A DNA stretch of 11,494 nt. Source: UBA1151 sp963579925. Its GTDB lineage: Bacteria; Chloroflexota; Dehalococcoidia; Lucifugimonadales; Lucifugimonadaceae. This document shows positions 1 through 7,190 of the stretch, piece after piece. Position numbers and translations under genes: made by a program. The notes beneath the pieces were generated by a model. It searched no databases. It was not told the DNA's origin and was given only the letters and a program-made list of their open reading frames with translations. The stretch lies in assembly GCA_963579925.1 (NCBI GenBank), contig CAUZJA010000079.1, positions 1-11,494 on the forward strand, given 5' to 3'. The number at the start of each line of letters is the position of its first letter. Positions within the stretch are counted from its first letter, which is position 1.

Positions 1-462
1 CACTTCAAGCACACAATTGCGTCGGATCCGCTGGCACGAGTTGGTCGGCAAGATATTTCTGCACATGTTGATTTCACGGCCGTTGACGATGCTATGGCCG
101 CGTCCGGATTCGAAGCCATCGCTAACGTCTCACAGACTGAGCTGTTGGGAGAGGCAGACATTGGGGCCTATCTGGATCGCCTGATCGCTGCCGGGTTGCC
201 GCAGCAGGATATTCAGGCGAATCAGTACGCGCTCAGGGCGCTTGTCGAGCCAGAGGGACTGGGCCGATTCCGAGTCGCGGTTCACGGTAGGAACGCGCCT
301 CGAATGAATTTTCCTGAAATCGATTCCCCGACCGTCGACAAGTTTGCTGACGTAACGCTGCCAGCGCTTGACGCTGATCCACGCAGGGTGAATCTCTTTA
401 CTGGAGCATTTGGCGGTGGTAATCAGAGTATGGGGACGTGGGGCGAGATTTTCGGGGAGTGA
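1..462 (+). CDS. MidA/NDUFAF7-type SAM-dependent methyltransferase, C-terminal part (5' end outside window)
   Basis: The frame is open from base 1 to the TGA at 460-462, so the gene enters from the left and only its last 153 residues are visible. The opening residues, with a GRQDISAHVDFTAV stretch followed by a GFE...SQTELL segment, match the conserved C-terminal part of the DUF185 (Methyltransf_28) family. In that family 'G-x-D-(I/L)-(T/S)-A-H-V-D-F' precedes a Q-x-x-(F/L)-L element. Mitochondrial NDUFAF7 methylates an arginine of complex I; bacterial members are uncharacterised or assigned broadly as protein methyltransferases. The SAM-binding domain is upstream and cannot be checked. After the usual end of the family core (ALVEPEGLGRFRVAVHGR) there is a tail of roughly 50 residues, ending in a Gly-rich GAFGGGNQS segment, that I do not recognise. 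The first ATG in frame (94) is internal. The gene converges on the Fe-ADH gene, with 59 bp between their stop codons. Confidence 0.75.
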   Translation, partial: HFKHTIASDPLARVGRQDISAHVDFTAVDDAMAASGFEAIANVSQTELLGEADIGAYLDRLIAAGLPQQDIQANQYALRALVEPEGLGRFRVAVHGRNAPRMNFPEIDSPTVDKFADVTLPALDADPRRVNLFTGAFGGGNQSMGTWGEIFGE

Positions 463-493
463 TGGCGTTACGTCATGTGGGTCGCGTGCGCCG

Positions 494-512
494 GGCAACC
501 ATAGGGGTTGCC
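494..512. terminator. Hairpin between convergent genes, probable bidirectional terminator
   Basis: Seven perfect base pairs (GGCAACC at 494-500 with GGTTGCC at 506-512) enclose a five-base loop. It sits in the 59-bp gap between the stop codons of the methyltransferase (+) and the alcohol dehydrogenase (-). No T-tract follows on either strand, so an intrinsic-terminator role is inferred from position and stem strength only. Confidence 0.5.
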
Positions 513-521
513 GCTACGGTA

Positions 522-1811
522 TTACCAGAGAGTCATCGAGTCTCTGAACAACGTCGCGAGACTGTCTGCATCTACGGGTCTTGGTGAGATCTTGGTGACG
601 CGGTGCTGGGGGAGGGTGCCCTGGACGAGGGCGTCTATGTCGCTTTCTGAGTAGCCTACTGCTGAGAGGCCGTTGGGTATTTTGAGGTCTTTGAGCAGAT
701 CTATGATCCAGTCGGCCAGGATGTCTCCGGCGTCCTCTGGACCTGCGCCCCGAGTGTCGACTCCCAACAGTTTCGCCGCGTGCAGGTGGCGTTCCGGGTT
801 AGCCAGTGCGGTGAAACGGAACACGGCCGGGGCATTGAGTATGACCGACATGCCGTGGGGGACGATGGGTTCGTCTGCCGGGTAATCAGGTGGGACGAAG
901 TCGCGCACATTGCCGGATACGGGGTACGACATGCCGTGGCAGAGATGGACGCCCGCGTTGCCGAAGCCTATGCCTGCAAATGAGGCTGCCAGTAGCATCT
1001 GAGCGCGAGCTTCTTCGTCGGACGGATCGGTCACGGCGCGGCGGATGTTGCCGGCCACCATTTCCATCGATCTGGTCGACCAGACGTCGCTGATGGGGTT
1101 AGAACCCTGGTAGGCGGGACGGTAGGCCGGGCTCTTTGGAGCTTCCCGGTCATGGAAGGGAAGGGCGGTGTAGGACTCTAGTCCGTGGCAGAGCACATCG
1201 AAGCCGCTGCATGCTGCGACCATTGATGGCAGCGTCTCCGTGTTGTGCGGGTCTACCAGACCCATTAGCGGGCGCAATGATCGGTGTGCGATGCCGGTCT
1301 TGGCTCGCATCTCTACCAGGTCGAAGATTGCCACCCCTGTTGTCTCGCTGCCGGTGCCCGCGGTTGTGGGGACTGCGATGAGTGGCTTGAGCGCGCCGGG
1401 GACGGGCGTGCCCTTGCCGATAGGGGCGTTGACGTACTCGAGAAGGTCGGCGGGGTAGGTGGCGTAGAGATTGGCCGCTTTTGCGGTGTCAATGGACGAG
1501 CCACCGCCAACCGCTACGTAGCCATCAAAGTTTCCATTTATGGCAAACTCGATGGCATGTTTGAATGAGCTGTCTGTTGGCTCAACGCTGGATTGATTAT
1601 AGATTGCGAAGTCAATTCCGGCGTCGCGCAGTGATTCTGCAGCGACGGCAACAGAGGCCAGTTTTGCCACACGAGGGTCGGTCACCAGCATCACGCGCCG
1701 ACAGCCGAGCCGGTCCATCTCGAATCCAACCTCACGTGTGATTCCGGGGCCAAACTTGATGGACGACGTGTCCATTGTGAATCCGGTTTCGAGAACTGTT
1801 GAGTCGGTCAT
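522..1811 (-). CDS. Hydroxyacid-oxoacid transhydrogenase, iron-containing alcohol dehydrogenase family (ADHFE1-like)
   Basis: A 429-residue type III (iron-dependent) alcohol dehydrogenase. It most resembles hydroxyacid-oxoacid transhydrogenase (HOT/ADHFE1), which couples oxidation of 4-hydroxybutyrate to succinic semialdehyde with reduction of 2-oxoglutarate to 2-hydroxyglutarate. Visible motifs are the nucleotide loop GGGSSID (102-108), PTTAGTGSE (148-156) and four metal ligands in family positions: D205 and H209 in GFDVLCHG, H292 in CHGMSYP and H319 in PHGMS. The stretch AGVHLCHGMSYPVSG and the early LETGFTMDTSSIKFG are the features most specific to the HOT subgroup. The frame stays open upstream to 1898, but I chose ATG 1811. 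Family homology begins just after it, the Arg-rich extra 29 residues look like read-through of the neighbour, and this ATG overlaps the upstream TGA as ATGA. A purine-rich GGAAAAGG precedes it. It is the last gene of the operon. The exact substrate cannot be read from sequence; a general Fe-ADH is the alternative. Confidence 0.85.
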   Translation of the reverse strand: MTDSTVLETGFTMDTSSIKFGPGITREVGFEMDRLGCRRVMLVTDPRVAKLASVAVAAESLRDAGIDFAIYNQSSVEPTDSSFKHAIEFAINGNFDGYVAVGGGSSIDTAKAANLYATYPADLLEYVNAPIGKGTPVPGALKPLIAVPTTAGTGSETTGVAIFDLVEMRAKTGIAHRSLRPLMGLVDPHNTETLPSMVAACSGFDVLCHGLESYTALPFHDREAPKSPAYRPAYQGSNPISDVWSTRSMEMVAGNIRRAVTDPSDEEARAQMLLAASFAGIGFGNAGVHLCHGMSYPVSGNVRDFVPPDYPADEPIVPHGMSVILNAPAVFRFTALANPERHLHAAKLLGVDTRGAGPEDAGDILADWIIDLLKDLKIPNGLSAVGYSESDIDALVQGTLPQHRVTKISPRPVDADSLATLFRDSMTLW

Positions 1812-3007
1812 ACACCTTTTCCATTCTTGATTTCTGTTCTCAGCGCGCCCACGAGATCGCCCTTGCGGCCGACTACGACGCGATCCAGTTCCAGCCAACT
1901 CGCCATGAGCTTGAGTTCAGTTGCGAGGGCTGCGGCTACTTTGGTTTCTGATCTGTTTGGTTCGATGAACGCGGACTGCACCCGGAGCACGCCTTTCTGG
2001 CGGTCAGCTTTGAGGTCGACGCGGGCGACGAGTTCTCCGTCCATCATGAACGGCATGACGTAATAGCCGTACTTGCGCTTTGGTTCGGGGACGTAGATTT
2101 CGATGCGGTAGTGGAAGCCGAACATGCGCTCAGTTCGCTCCCGCCGCCAGACCAGCGAGTCGAACGGGGTCAGCAGAGCCGTCGCATGAACCTCATCTGG
2201 CACTGCGGCGTCAGGGTGCATGTAGGCCGGTTCGTCCCAGCCATCCACTTCAACCTGAAGGATTCTGCCATCCTCAACAAGCTCTTTGATTCGGGGTCGC
2301 ATGGTTACGTGGTGGAGCCGGAAGTAGTCAGTGAGGTCTTTGGCGGTTCCAACGCCGTGGGCCTTTGCTCCGAGGAGAAATAGCTGCTTCTGGGCTTCGT
2401 CAGGCGAGATGCTGTTCTGGCTTAGGATGTCGGCCGGAATCACTCGCTCAGCGAGATCGTAGTAGCGGGTGAAGTTGCGGCGAGAATGCGTGGTGATGGC
2501 GCCTTTGAGGAAATGCCACTCTAGCGCGATTTTGCCCTCGCTGTAGCCCCACCAGGGACCTTTGCGGCTGCCGGGGTCATCGAGGTCGCTGGCGATCATG
2601 GGGCCGCGCTTGCCTACTTCGTCCAGGATGGCATCAACGTAGCCGGGTGCCTCTTCCAGCAGTCCTTTGATACGCCATCGAGGCGGGGATGCTTCCATGC
2701 GCCAGCGGAGCAGCGGGTAGGTCTCGATGGGGATCAGCGACGCCACATGCGCCCAGTACTCGTACATCTTGCGCTGATCGAATGCGACGCGTTCGACCAG
2801 GGAGTGATCGTACGAGCCGAGCCGTGCGAAGAACGGCATGTAGTGCGATCGCACCACGACGTTCACGGAGTCGAGTTGGATGAGTGCGAGTTGACGCGCC
2901 GTCGCTTCAATCTCTGCCTCACCAACGGTCGCAGGGCGCGGTGTATCGAAGCCCTGCGCAGCAAGTGCGATGAGGCGGGCGTCGTTTGCGGAGAGAGTTT
3001 GGCTCAC
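1808..3007 (-). CDS. AlkZ/YcaQ-like DNA glycosylase (HTH_42 winged-helix family)
   Basis: A 399-residue protein of the HTH_42/DUF1006 family, the usual length for YcaQ- and AlkZ-like glycosylases, which excise bulky alkylated bases and unhook interstrand crosslinks. The catalytic Q-x-D signature of the YcaQ subgroup is present as IQLDSVNVVVRSHY (Q44, D46); AlkZ of antibiotic producers has Q-x-Q instead. Further family landmarks are EYWAHVASLIP (83-93), a KGPWWGYS element and a C-terminal segment with VARVDLKADR. The start is GTG at 3007; no ATG, GTG or TTG lies in frame between it and the preceding gene's stop, and no clear Shine-Dalgarno sequence is visible, so translation may depend on the upstream gene. 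It lies 51 bp after the transketolase-like gene and overlaps the next gene by four bases (ATGA), so it is probably co-transcribed with both. A repair enzyme between two carbon-metabolism genes is odd. Activity is inferred from family motifs. Confidence 0.78.
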   Translation of the reverse strand: MSQTLSANDARLIALAAQGFDTPRPATVGEAEIEATARQLALIQLDSVNVVVRSHYMPFFARLGSYDHSLVERVAFDQRKMYEYWAHVASLIPIETYPLLRWRMEASPPRWRIKGLLEEAPGYVDAILDEVGKRGPMIASDLDDPGSRKGPWWGYSEGKIALEWHFLKGAITTHSRRNFTRYYDLAERVIPADILSQNSISPDEAQKQLFLLGAKAHGVGTAKDLTDYFRLHHVTMRPRIKELVEDGRILQVEVDGWDEPAYMHPDAAVPDEVHATALLTPFDSLVWRRERTERMFGFHYRIEIYVPEPKRKYGYYVMPFMMDGELVARVDLKADRQKGVLRVQSAFIEPNRSETKVAAALATELKLMASWLELDRVVVGRKGDLVGALRTEIKNGKGV

Positions 3008-3058
3008 GCGGCAACCAGATTCACTGTGGTGTTTCTGATTGCCGCGTCGAAAGCCTGA

Positions 3059-5617
3059 TTAGCCTAGTGTTTCAACAGCTGCGCGCTGGCGGTCGTGCCG
3101 TGAGGCTCGATCGTTGGCGAAGAGTTTGATGCCGTTGAAGATGGAGTCTTCGTCCAGGTGTGCTTCAGCAATCACGTCGGATTCCGAACCTCCTGTCAGC
3201 CACTGGTTGTCCCAGTCAGACGACAGTGAGTACTCATCCGTCAGCGGGCCGGCGTCCTTGATTGGCCACACTCGGCGGGTGCCGGTGCTCACGACCATCA
3301 TGTCGTATCGGGCCTCTAGTGGAAGTACCGAGTCTCGGTATGCCTGTGGCTGTCGGTCGAACAGTTCTTCGCTGATAGTCGCGATGATCTTGACGTTGAT
3401 TCCCTCAGCCTCAAGCCTTGGAATGGAGTTCACCAGGTTCACAGTTGAACTGGAGCCAGTGGACACCACATAGCCATGCTTTGGCTTGCCAGGTTCGAAG
3501 TCTCGAATCGTGTAGAAGCCTTTGGCTGCTGCCATCGGGTCGGTGTCGGCGAACTTCGAGCGGTCTGCTACGGGGAAGTCGGGTCGCGCTGTCTCAAGGA
3601 CAATCACACCAACCTTCTGCTCCCGGGCAGCGATTGCTGCGGCAGCGAAGTAGGCTGGTGCGACGTCGTTGTAGTCCCAGAAGCTCAGCGTGATTGCCTG
3701 ACCTCTTGGAAGGAGCTTCCACACCTGCGGCGAGTAGATGCCGAAGTGTGTTCTGGCGTCTGCTGCAGTCTCCGGTCCGGAGTGGCCAGCAAGAATGTGC
3801 AGCACGCCCAGCTTGAACGGGCTATCCTGGTTCTGCTGGCTCCACACACGTGCAGGTAGATACATGAGCGGTGTGAAGGCACCGTAAGTGCCGCTCAGCG
3901 CCCAGACGCCGTTGTGCATTTTGGGGTCAAGAGATGCCGACTGGCCAACAAGACCAACTGCTGTGGAGGCGTTGCCAGCTTCCTGGATTGCTGCCTTCAT
4001 CATGGTGCCGCTGGGGTTGGTCACAGGGTCGAATGTTCCGAAGATTGAGCCGTGCTCAACGTTGATGGATTCCGACAGGTCAGCCGCAAGCGTAATGAAG
4101 CGGTTCTCTGTTACGTAGTTCATCCACTTGATGATCTCGGAGACGGCACGCCGCGTACCTCGAACGTTGCCGGCTTCTTCAAATAGCTTGATGCCGACTT
4201 CCTGAGTCTGGCCGTTGGCACCTTTGGCGGTGACGGTCTGCGGCTCAGTTGGAAGGTTCTCTACAAGCAGACGTTCGTCCAAGAACGGGTCGACAGTTCG
4301 GTCTATTCGCAGTGGCATGTTGTCGTCTACCTGGTCGCCAATCTCAACCATTCGGTTGGCGAGCCACTCACCGAGGCCATTCTTGTCGAGCGCGGACATT
4401 GCGATATCGATGTTGGTTTTTGCCTGGATCAGGCGTTCACGTTCGTTGCCAGGGACGCCATCTCGGATGCCTTCAAACTCAACGCCGAACCGCTTCTCAA
4501 ATGATGCTGCGAGTCCAACGAAGTACTCCGAGTTCATTCCGAAGCCGTAAGCGTGTGAGGCGTGGTCAACAATCTGAGGGCCAACGCCGGGGATCTGACC
4601 GTCTTCGGCGCCCGGCCACCAGCCCTTGAGCGTCTTGCCAATCATCATCATTGGCCGGTTGTCGGTGGGATCCCAGTCTTCCATCGCCTTCATGACGGTG
4701 ACGACCTCATCGTAGTCGTTGCCGCCATCAACGCTTAGAACGTTCCAGCCGTAGGAGGCCCACTGGTCTTCCAGTCGGTATGCCTCGAACTCAGGTCCAA
4801 CCACGCTACCGATCAACTCATCGTCGATACCGGCGTTGTTGTAGGAGAGCAGGAGCCGGAGTCGTTTGCCGACTTTCTGTGCGACGGCCTGCGTCTTCAT
4901 TTCCTGAGAGTGACCTGATGTCAGCGCAAATTCGCCCTCAATACCAATAATCTTGAGTGAGTCAGGGGCACCCATGATATCCCAGAACGCGGCTTTGCCA
5001 GCCGCGGTGGCAATGCCAATTCCAGAAGGGCCGCCATTGACGTCGTTGGTCAGGTCAATGGTCTCTGCGTGACCGGAAAGCGCTTTGATGCCGCGTAGTT
5101 TTGCCTGTTCGAACAGTGGGTGATCCGCAAGATCGTTCTCTTCAAGAATATCTTTTAGCGCGCCAGCACCTCGGCGGAAGCCCAGTCCATCGATGGAGAG
5201 CATCGCAATGTTGGGGTCAACGCTGTATTTGTCGTCACCCGTGCGCTTGTGGGCACTTGCCATAGCCTCGCCCATGATTGTCCACAGGGCGTAGGAGGTT
5301 GGCACGTTGTGACCGCCGGCCAGCATGAACTTGTCTGAGTATGGGTGCTTTGGCCTGCGATAATCGTAGAGCAGGCCGCCGTTCTCCGGGCCTGCCAGGT
5401 GGGCGGCCACGTTGTAAGGCGTATAAGCGAGTGGCCCGCCAAAGTGGCCTGTCTGCGCGTAATTGCAGAACAGGACCAGTGTCATTGCGGTAAGGAAACC
5501 TACGTCCTCAAACCGCTCTTTGTCATATTCAGGAATCGGTAAATTCAGATCTTCTGAAGATCCTCGTGCAGTTACGTTCCTGATCGTCACAGACTCGCGT
5601 GCGCGTGTCTGGGTCAT
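3059..5617 (-). CDS. Transketolase-like thiamine-diphosphate enzyme, 852 residues
   Basis: A thiamine-diphosphate enzyme of the transketolase superfamily, which moves two-carbon ketol units between sugars. At 852 residues it is far longer than ordinary transketolase (about 650-690). Transketolase landmarks appear in order: TGHFGG (56-61, like SGHPG), GGH at 101-103, SGHAETIDLTNDV with GGPSGIGIATAAG (181-207), the cofactor region GIEGEF to YNNAGID (225-265) and DHASHAYG (351-358). In the pyrimidine domain come IQEAGNAS (E546 aligns with the catalytic Glu), GTYGAFTPLMYLP and HILAGHSGPE (608-617). The normal GDG of the cofactor motif reads IEG, a Glu for Asp swap, and about four extra residues lie between it and the conserved Asn. 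Extra length is spread through the interdomain region (about 360-490) and C-terminus. The start at 5617 is backed by GAGGAG nine bases upstream. It is first in the operon with the glycosylase and transhydrogenase. Sugar specificity is unknown; a ketolase or pyruvate-dehydrogenase-E1-like activity is possible. Confidence 0.8.
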   Translation of the reverse strand: MTQTRARESVTIRNVTARGSSEDLNLPIPEYDKERFEDVGFLTAMTLVLFCNYAQTGHFGGPLAYTPYNVAAHLAGPENGGLLYDYRRPKHPYSDKFMLAGGHNVPTSYALWTIMGEAMASAHKRTGDDKYSVDPNIAMLSIDGLGFRRGAGALKDILEENDLADHPLFEQAKLRGIKALSGHAETIDLTNDVNGGPSGIGIATAAGKAAFWDIMGAPDSLKIIGIEGEFALTSGHSQEMKTQAVAQKVGKRLRLLLSYNNAGIDDELIGSVVGPEFEAYRLEDQWASYGWNVLSVDGGNDYDEVVTVMKAMEDWDPTDNRPMMMIGKTLKGWWPGAEDGQIPGVGPQIVDHASHAYGFGMNSEYFVGLAASFEKRFGVEFEGIRDGVPGNERERLIQAKTNIDIAMSALDKNGLGEWLANRMVEIGDQVDDNMPLRIDRTVDPFLDERLLVENLPTEPQTVTAKGANGQTQEVGIKLFEEAGNVRGTRRAVSEIIKWMNYVTENRFITLAADLSESINVEHGSIFGTFDPVTNPSGTMMKAAIQEAGNASTAVGLVGQSASLDPKMHNGVWALSGTYGAFTPLMYLPARVWSQQNQDSPFKLGVLHILAGHSGPETAADARTHFGIYSPQVWKLLPRGQAITLSFWDYNDVAPAYFAAAAIAAREQKVGVIVLETARPDFPVADRSKFADTDPMAAAKGFYTIRDFEPGKPKHGYVVSTGSSSTVNLVNSIPRLEAEGINVKIIATISEELFDRQPQAYRDSVLPLEARYDMMVVSTGTRRVWPIKDAGPLTDEYSLSSDWDNQWLTGGSESDVIAEAHLDEDSIFNGIKLFANDRASRHDRQRAAVETLG

Positions 5618-5626
5618 ATGCTTGCG

Positions 5627-5632
5627 CTCCTC
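5627..5632 (-). promoter_or_regulatory. Ribosome binding site of the transketolase-like gene
   Basis: GAGGAG on the minus strand, nine bases before ATG 5617. It is the strongest Shine-Dalgarno match among the minus-strand genes and fixes the start. Confidence 0.6.
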
Positions 5633-5661
5633 ACAAATATCTCGGCTAACAACGGTTCACA

Positions 5662-5677
5662 GTCGTTCCAAAACGAC
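5662..5677. promoter_or_regulatory. Small inverted repeat in the leader of the transketolase operon
   Basis: GTCGTT (5662-5667) and AACGAC (5672-5677) form a perfect six-pair stem with a four-base loop, 45 bases upstream of the transketolase start codon. It could be an operator half-site pair or a leader hairpin. No matching copy was seen elsewhere in the window, and no convincing -35/-10 pair was found nearby. Confidence 0.3.
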
Positions 5678-5783
5678 CGGAGAAATTCAGATCACACCAT
5701 ACCGTGTTCATAGGTGGGCGGAAAGGTATCAATTGGGGTGAAGTGGCAGAACATGTGATTTGGTAACTTCATCTCCCACGAGG

Positions 5784-5802
5784 TGATCCCGCTGAGGGAT
5801 CA
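5784..5802. repeat. Hairpin TGATCCC-loop-GGGATCA in the divergent gap
   Basis: A perfect seven-pair stem (5784-5790 with 5796-5802) and the five-base loop GCTGA. The sequence, with GATCC beside a TGAGG-like loop, resembles part of the GTCATCCTGAG / GGATCTCAG repeat family seen downstream and may be a small derivative. It overlaps the stop codon of the possible gene remnant on the minus strand. Confidence 0.4.
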
Positions 5803-5937
5803 TACGAAGGCTTCTTTGGCGGCACGCAATCGCATGTTCGATGGCTCTATTAACGAGTGATAGGCCTTGATCTGGCTTTCCAGCGTGGAATTCGGGTCGA
5901 AATGGACGATGTCGACGCAGATTGGGGCGCTGCACTC
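5800..5937 (-). pseudogene. Possible remnant of an unidentified gene (3' end)
   Basis: The minus strand here reads as about 45 residues ending in TGA at 5802-5800. The codons look like real coding DNA: a run such as GTC GAC ATC GTC CAT TTC GAC CCG, mostly G/C third bases and a balanced soluble composition (PICVDIVHFDPNSTLESQIK, then a Leu/Glu/Ala-rich end). Upstream of about 5940 the same frame turns into Cys/Thr/Ser-rich, unlikely protein and runs into the start of the DUF502 gene, so no complete gene is present. I do not recognise the family. It could also be chance; the length is too short to be sure. Confidence 0.25.
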
Positions 5938-5960
5938 ACCCGTTATTTGCTTCGTACATG

Positions 5961-5966
5961 TATAAA
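5961..5966 (+). promoter_or_regulatory. Candidate -10 box upstream of the DUF502 gene
   Basis: TATAAA preceded directly by TG, about 45 bases before ATG 6012, in locally AT-rich sequence. No good -35 hexamer lies at 16-18 bases, so support is weak. Confidence 0.25.
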
Positions 5967-6011
5967 GAAGGTGACTGGATATTGTTGGGCATAAAGGACG
6001 GGTAAACGTAC

Positions 6012-6707
6012 ATGGCTGATGATTCGGGTGAAGACGGCGGAAGACGCGGGTTCCGCGGGAACTGGCGAGTACCAATGGAGTTCATGCGAACTCGGTTTCT
6101 GGTGGGTCTCGGATTCCTCGCGCCGTTCATCATCACGTGGATCGTTCTAGATTTCCTGATCGACTTCCTTAGGGGTGTCACAGAGCCAGCATTCTTTGAT
6201 GTATTTGGACGCAGTATTCCTGGTCTTGGGTTAGCGATACTCATTGGGGTTCCACTGATCTTTGGTGCTCTGGCGCTCCACTTTGTGGGTGTGCGGGCGA
6301 TGGCTACGCTGGAGGCCACAGCGGTTCGAGTGCCTCTTATTGGCGCGATATTCACGGTGTCACATCAGATCGTCTCTGCGATGGGCGGTGGCGGACAGTC
6401 GGGATTCCGCAAAGTGGTGACCATTGAGTATCCACGCAAAGGGATCTGGAGTCTGGGGTTTCTGACCCGTGTGATCACTCTGGGTGAGGAGACACAGATC
6501 GCGCTGGTCTACATCCCAACGGCGCCAACGCCAAACTCTGGAAACATGCTGCTGTTGCCTATTGCAGAAGTAATGGAAACAGATATGACCGTGAACGATC
6601 TGATGCGAACCGTGCTCTCAGCAGGCGTGTCGAGCCCGGAACACATCGTGCGCAGACCGCTATCGCTCACACCTGAGGGTCAGGTAGAAGGTGTGAGCAA
6701 CGATTAG
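6012..6707 (+). CDS. DUF502 family membrane protein
   Basis: A 231-residue inner-membrane protein of the DUF502 family, function unknown. A charged Gly/Arg-rich N-terminus (1-28) leads into transmembrane helix 1 (about 29-51, FLVGLGFLAPFIITWIVLDF) and helix 2 (about 70-92, rich in Gly, Leu and Ile). A soluble part follows with family landmarks: PLIGAIFTVSHQI (108-120, matching the usual P-x-x-x-x-(I/V)-Y-x-x-x-K-Q region), IEYPRKGIWSLGFLT (138-152) and the P-x-x-x-x-P-x-x-G element as PTAPTPNSG (169-177). The length is typical. ATG 6012 is preceded by AAAGGA at 5993-5998, a rather long 13 bases away. It is the first plus-strand gene after the divergent gap, and 105 bp separate it from the NIPSNAP gene. 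No link to the neighbouring metabolic genes is apparent. Confidence 0.85.
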   Translation: MADDSGEDGGRRGFRGNWRVPMEFMRTRFLVGLGFLAPFIITWIVLDFLIDFLRGVTEPAFFDVFGRSIPGLGLAILIGVPLIFGALALHFVGVRAMATLEATAVRVPLIGAIFTVSHQIVSAMGGGGQSGFRKVVTIEYPRKGIWSLGFLTRVITLGEETQIALVYIPTAPTPNSGNMLLLPIAEVMETDMTVNDLMRTVLSAGVSSPEHIVRRPLSLTPEGQVEGVSND

Positions 6708-6760
6708 CCGGGACGTCGATAGGCTGCTCGCCGGGTAAGGTATTCATCCAGATTTGAATT

Positions 6761-6780
6761 GGTGCAGCGATGGCTGCGCC
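6761..6780 (+). terminator. Hairpin between the DUF502 and NIPSNAP genes
   Basis: GGTGCAGC pairs with GCTGCGCC across a four-base GATG loop (eight pairs, one G-T wobble). It lies 53 bases after the DUF502 stop and 32 before the NIPSNAP start. No T-tract follows, so it could be a terminator, an RNA-stability stem or a leader structure of the next gene. Confidence 0.35.
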
Positions 6781-6812
6781 GCAACCAGCTACGACGTAAC
6801 TAAGGAACAATA

Positions 6813-7106
6813 ATGACGATTGCGCATCTTCGGACGTACACGATCAACAAGGGCATGATGGATAGCTGGCTCTCGTCTTTCGGCAAGCTGATCCCCCTGA
6901 TGGCTGAGCATGGCATCAAGGTTGAGAGTACGTGGGTGAACGAAGAGAAAACTCAGTTCATCTGGATCAGGTCGTACGGCGATGATGTAGCAAACATCGA
7001 AAAGGCTGAAGCAGGTTTCTATGGCTCTGAATACTGGCTCGCGAATGTGGATGCGATTCGGTCGCATTTGTCGCATCGAGAGATCGTGCAGCTAGAGTCG
7101 GTTTAG
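6813..7106 (+). CDS. NIPSNAP family protein
   Basis: A 97-residue single-domain protein matching the NIPSNAP family (ferredoxin-like alpha/beta barrel fold, related to Dabb and antibiotic-biosynthesis monooxygenase domains). The pattern is clear: an N-terminal strand IAHLRTYTINKG (residues 3-14), a helix with W19 and LIPLMAEHGIKVESTW, then a second strand TQFIWIRSY where the family usually has (F/Y)-x-W-(I/M)-R-x-(Y/F), and a C-terminal helix. Bacterial NIPSNAP proteins often sit beside degradation genes but have no settled activity. ATG 6813 is preceded by AAGGA (6802-6806) with six bases of spacing, a good ribosome site. The stop codon TAG is the first three bases of a 21-nt repeat that recurs after two other genes. 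It probably forms a separate small transcription unit. Confidence 0.85.
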   Translation: MTIAHLRTYTINKGMMDSWLSSFGKLIPLMAEHGIKVESTWVNEEKTQFIWIRSYGDDVANIEKAEAGFYGSEYWLANVDAIRSHLSHREIVQLESV

Positions 7107-7124
7107 GTGCCTGCCGCACGGGCA
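7104..7124 (+). repeat. Stop-codon-linked 21-nt repeat, copy 1
   Basis: TAG followed by GTGCCTGCCGCACGGGCA, identical to copies at 7673-7693 and 11350-11370. With one flanking base it folds as GTGCCTG / CGGGCAC (7107-7113 with 7119-7125, one T-G wobble) around the loop CCGCA. The TAG is the stop codon of the NIPSNAP gene. There is no T-tract, so a terminator role is possible but not shown. Confidence 0.9.
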
Positions 7125-7160
7125 CTGGCCGCGGGGCGGCAACAGCCATGGCAGCTCCCT

Positions 7161-7190
7161 CACCTTAGCCCTCTTCCAGAGGAAGATGGG
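7161..7190 (+). repeat. CCCTC...GAGGAAG hairpin element before trmO
   Basis: TCTTCC (7172-7177) pairs with GGAAGA (7181-7186) over a three-base AGA loop, and CCC/GGG outside it extend the stem past one unpaired T. The wider text, CTCACCTTAGCCCTC followed by GGGACAAAGCGGGAGAAGGG, resembles the dispersed 'CCCTCACCCTAGCCCTCTCCC' elements common between genes in many bacteria. Only one copy is in this window, so family membership is from memory. Its purine-rich right end runs into the ribosome site of trmO (AGGA, 7215-7218). Confidence 0.4.

Noticed and set aside
1812..1898. Longer start for the transhydrogenase (29 extra residues)
   Set aside because: The extra N-terminus is Arg/Gly/Ser-rich, unlike the family, and overlaps the glycosylase gene by 90 bases. 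ATG 1811 gives an ATGA overlap and the expected family start.
5696..5732. Sigma-70 promoter for the minus-strand operon (TTGATA with TATGAA or TATGGT)
   Set aside because: The spacers are 14 and 25 bases, both outside the working range, so no promoter was called.
5729..5935. 68-codon minus-strand frame in the divergent gap
   Set aside because: Arg/His/Pro-rich composition. The neighbouring frame ending at 5800 looks more like coding DNA, so this is probably a frame shadow.
5936..6355. 139-codon open frame antisense to the DUF502 gene
   Set aside because: Rich in Arg, Pro, Ser and Asn with no domain; a mirror of the DUF502 coding sequence and its leader.
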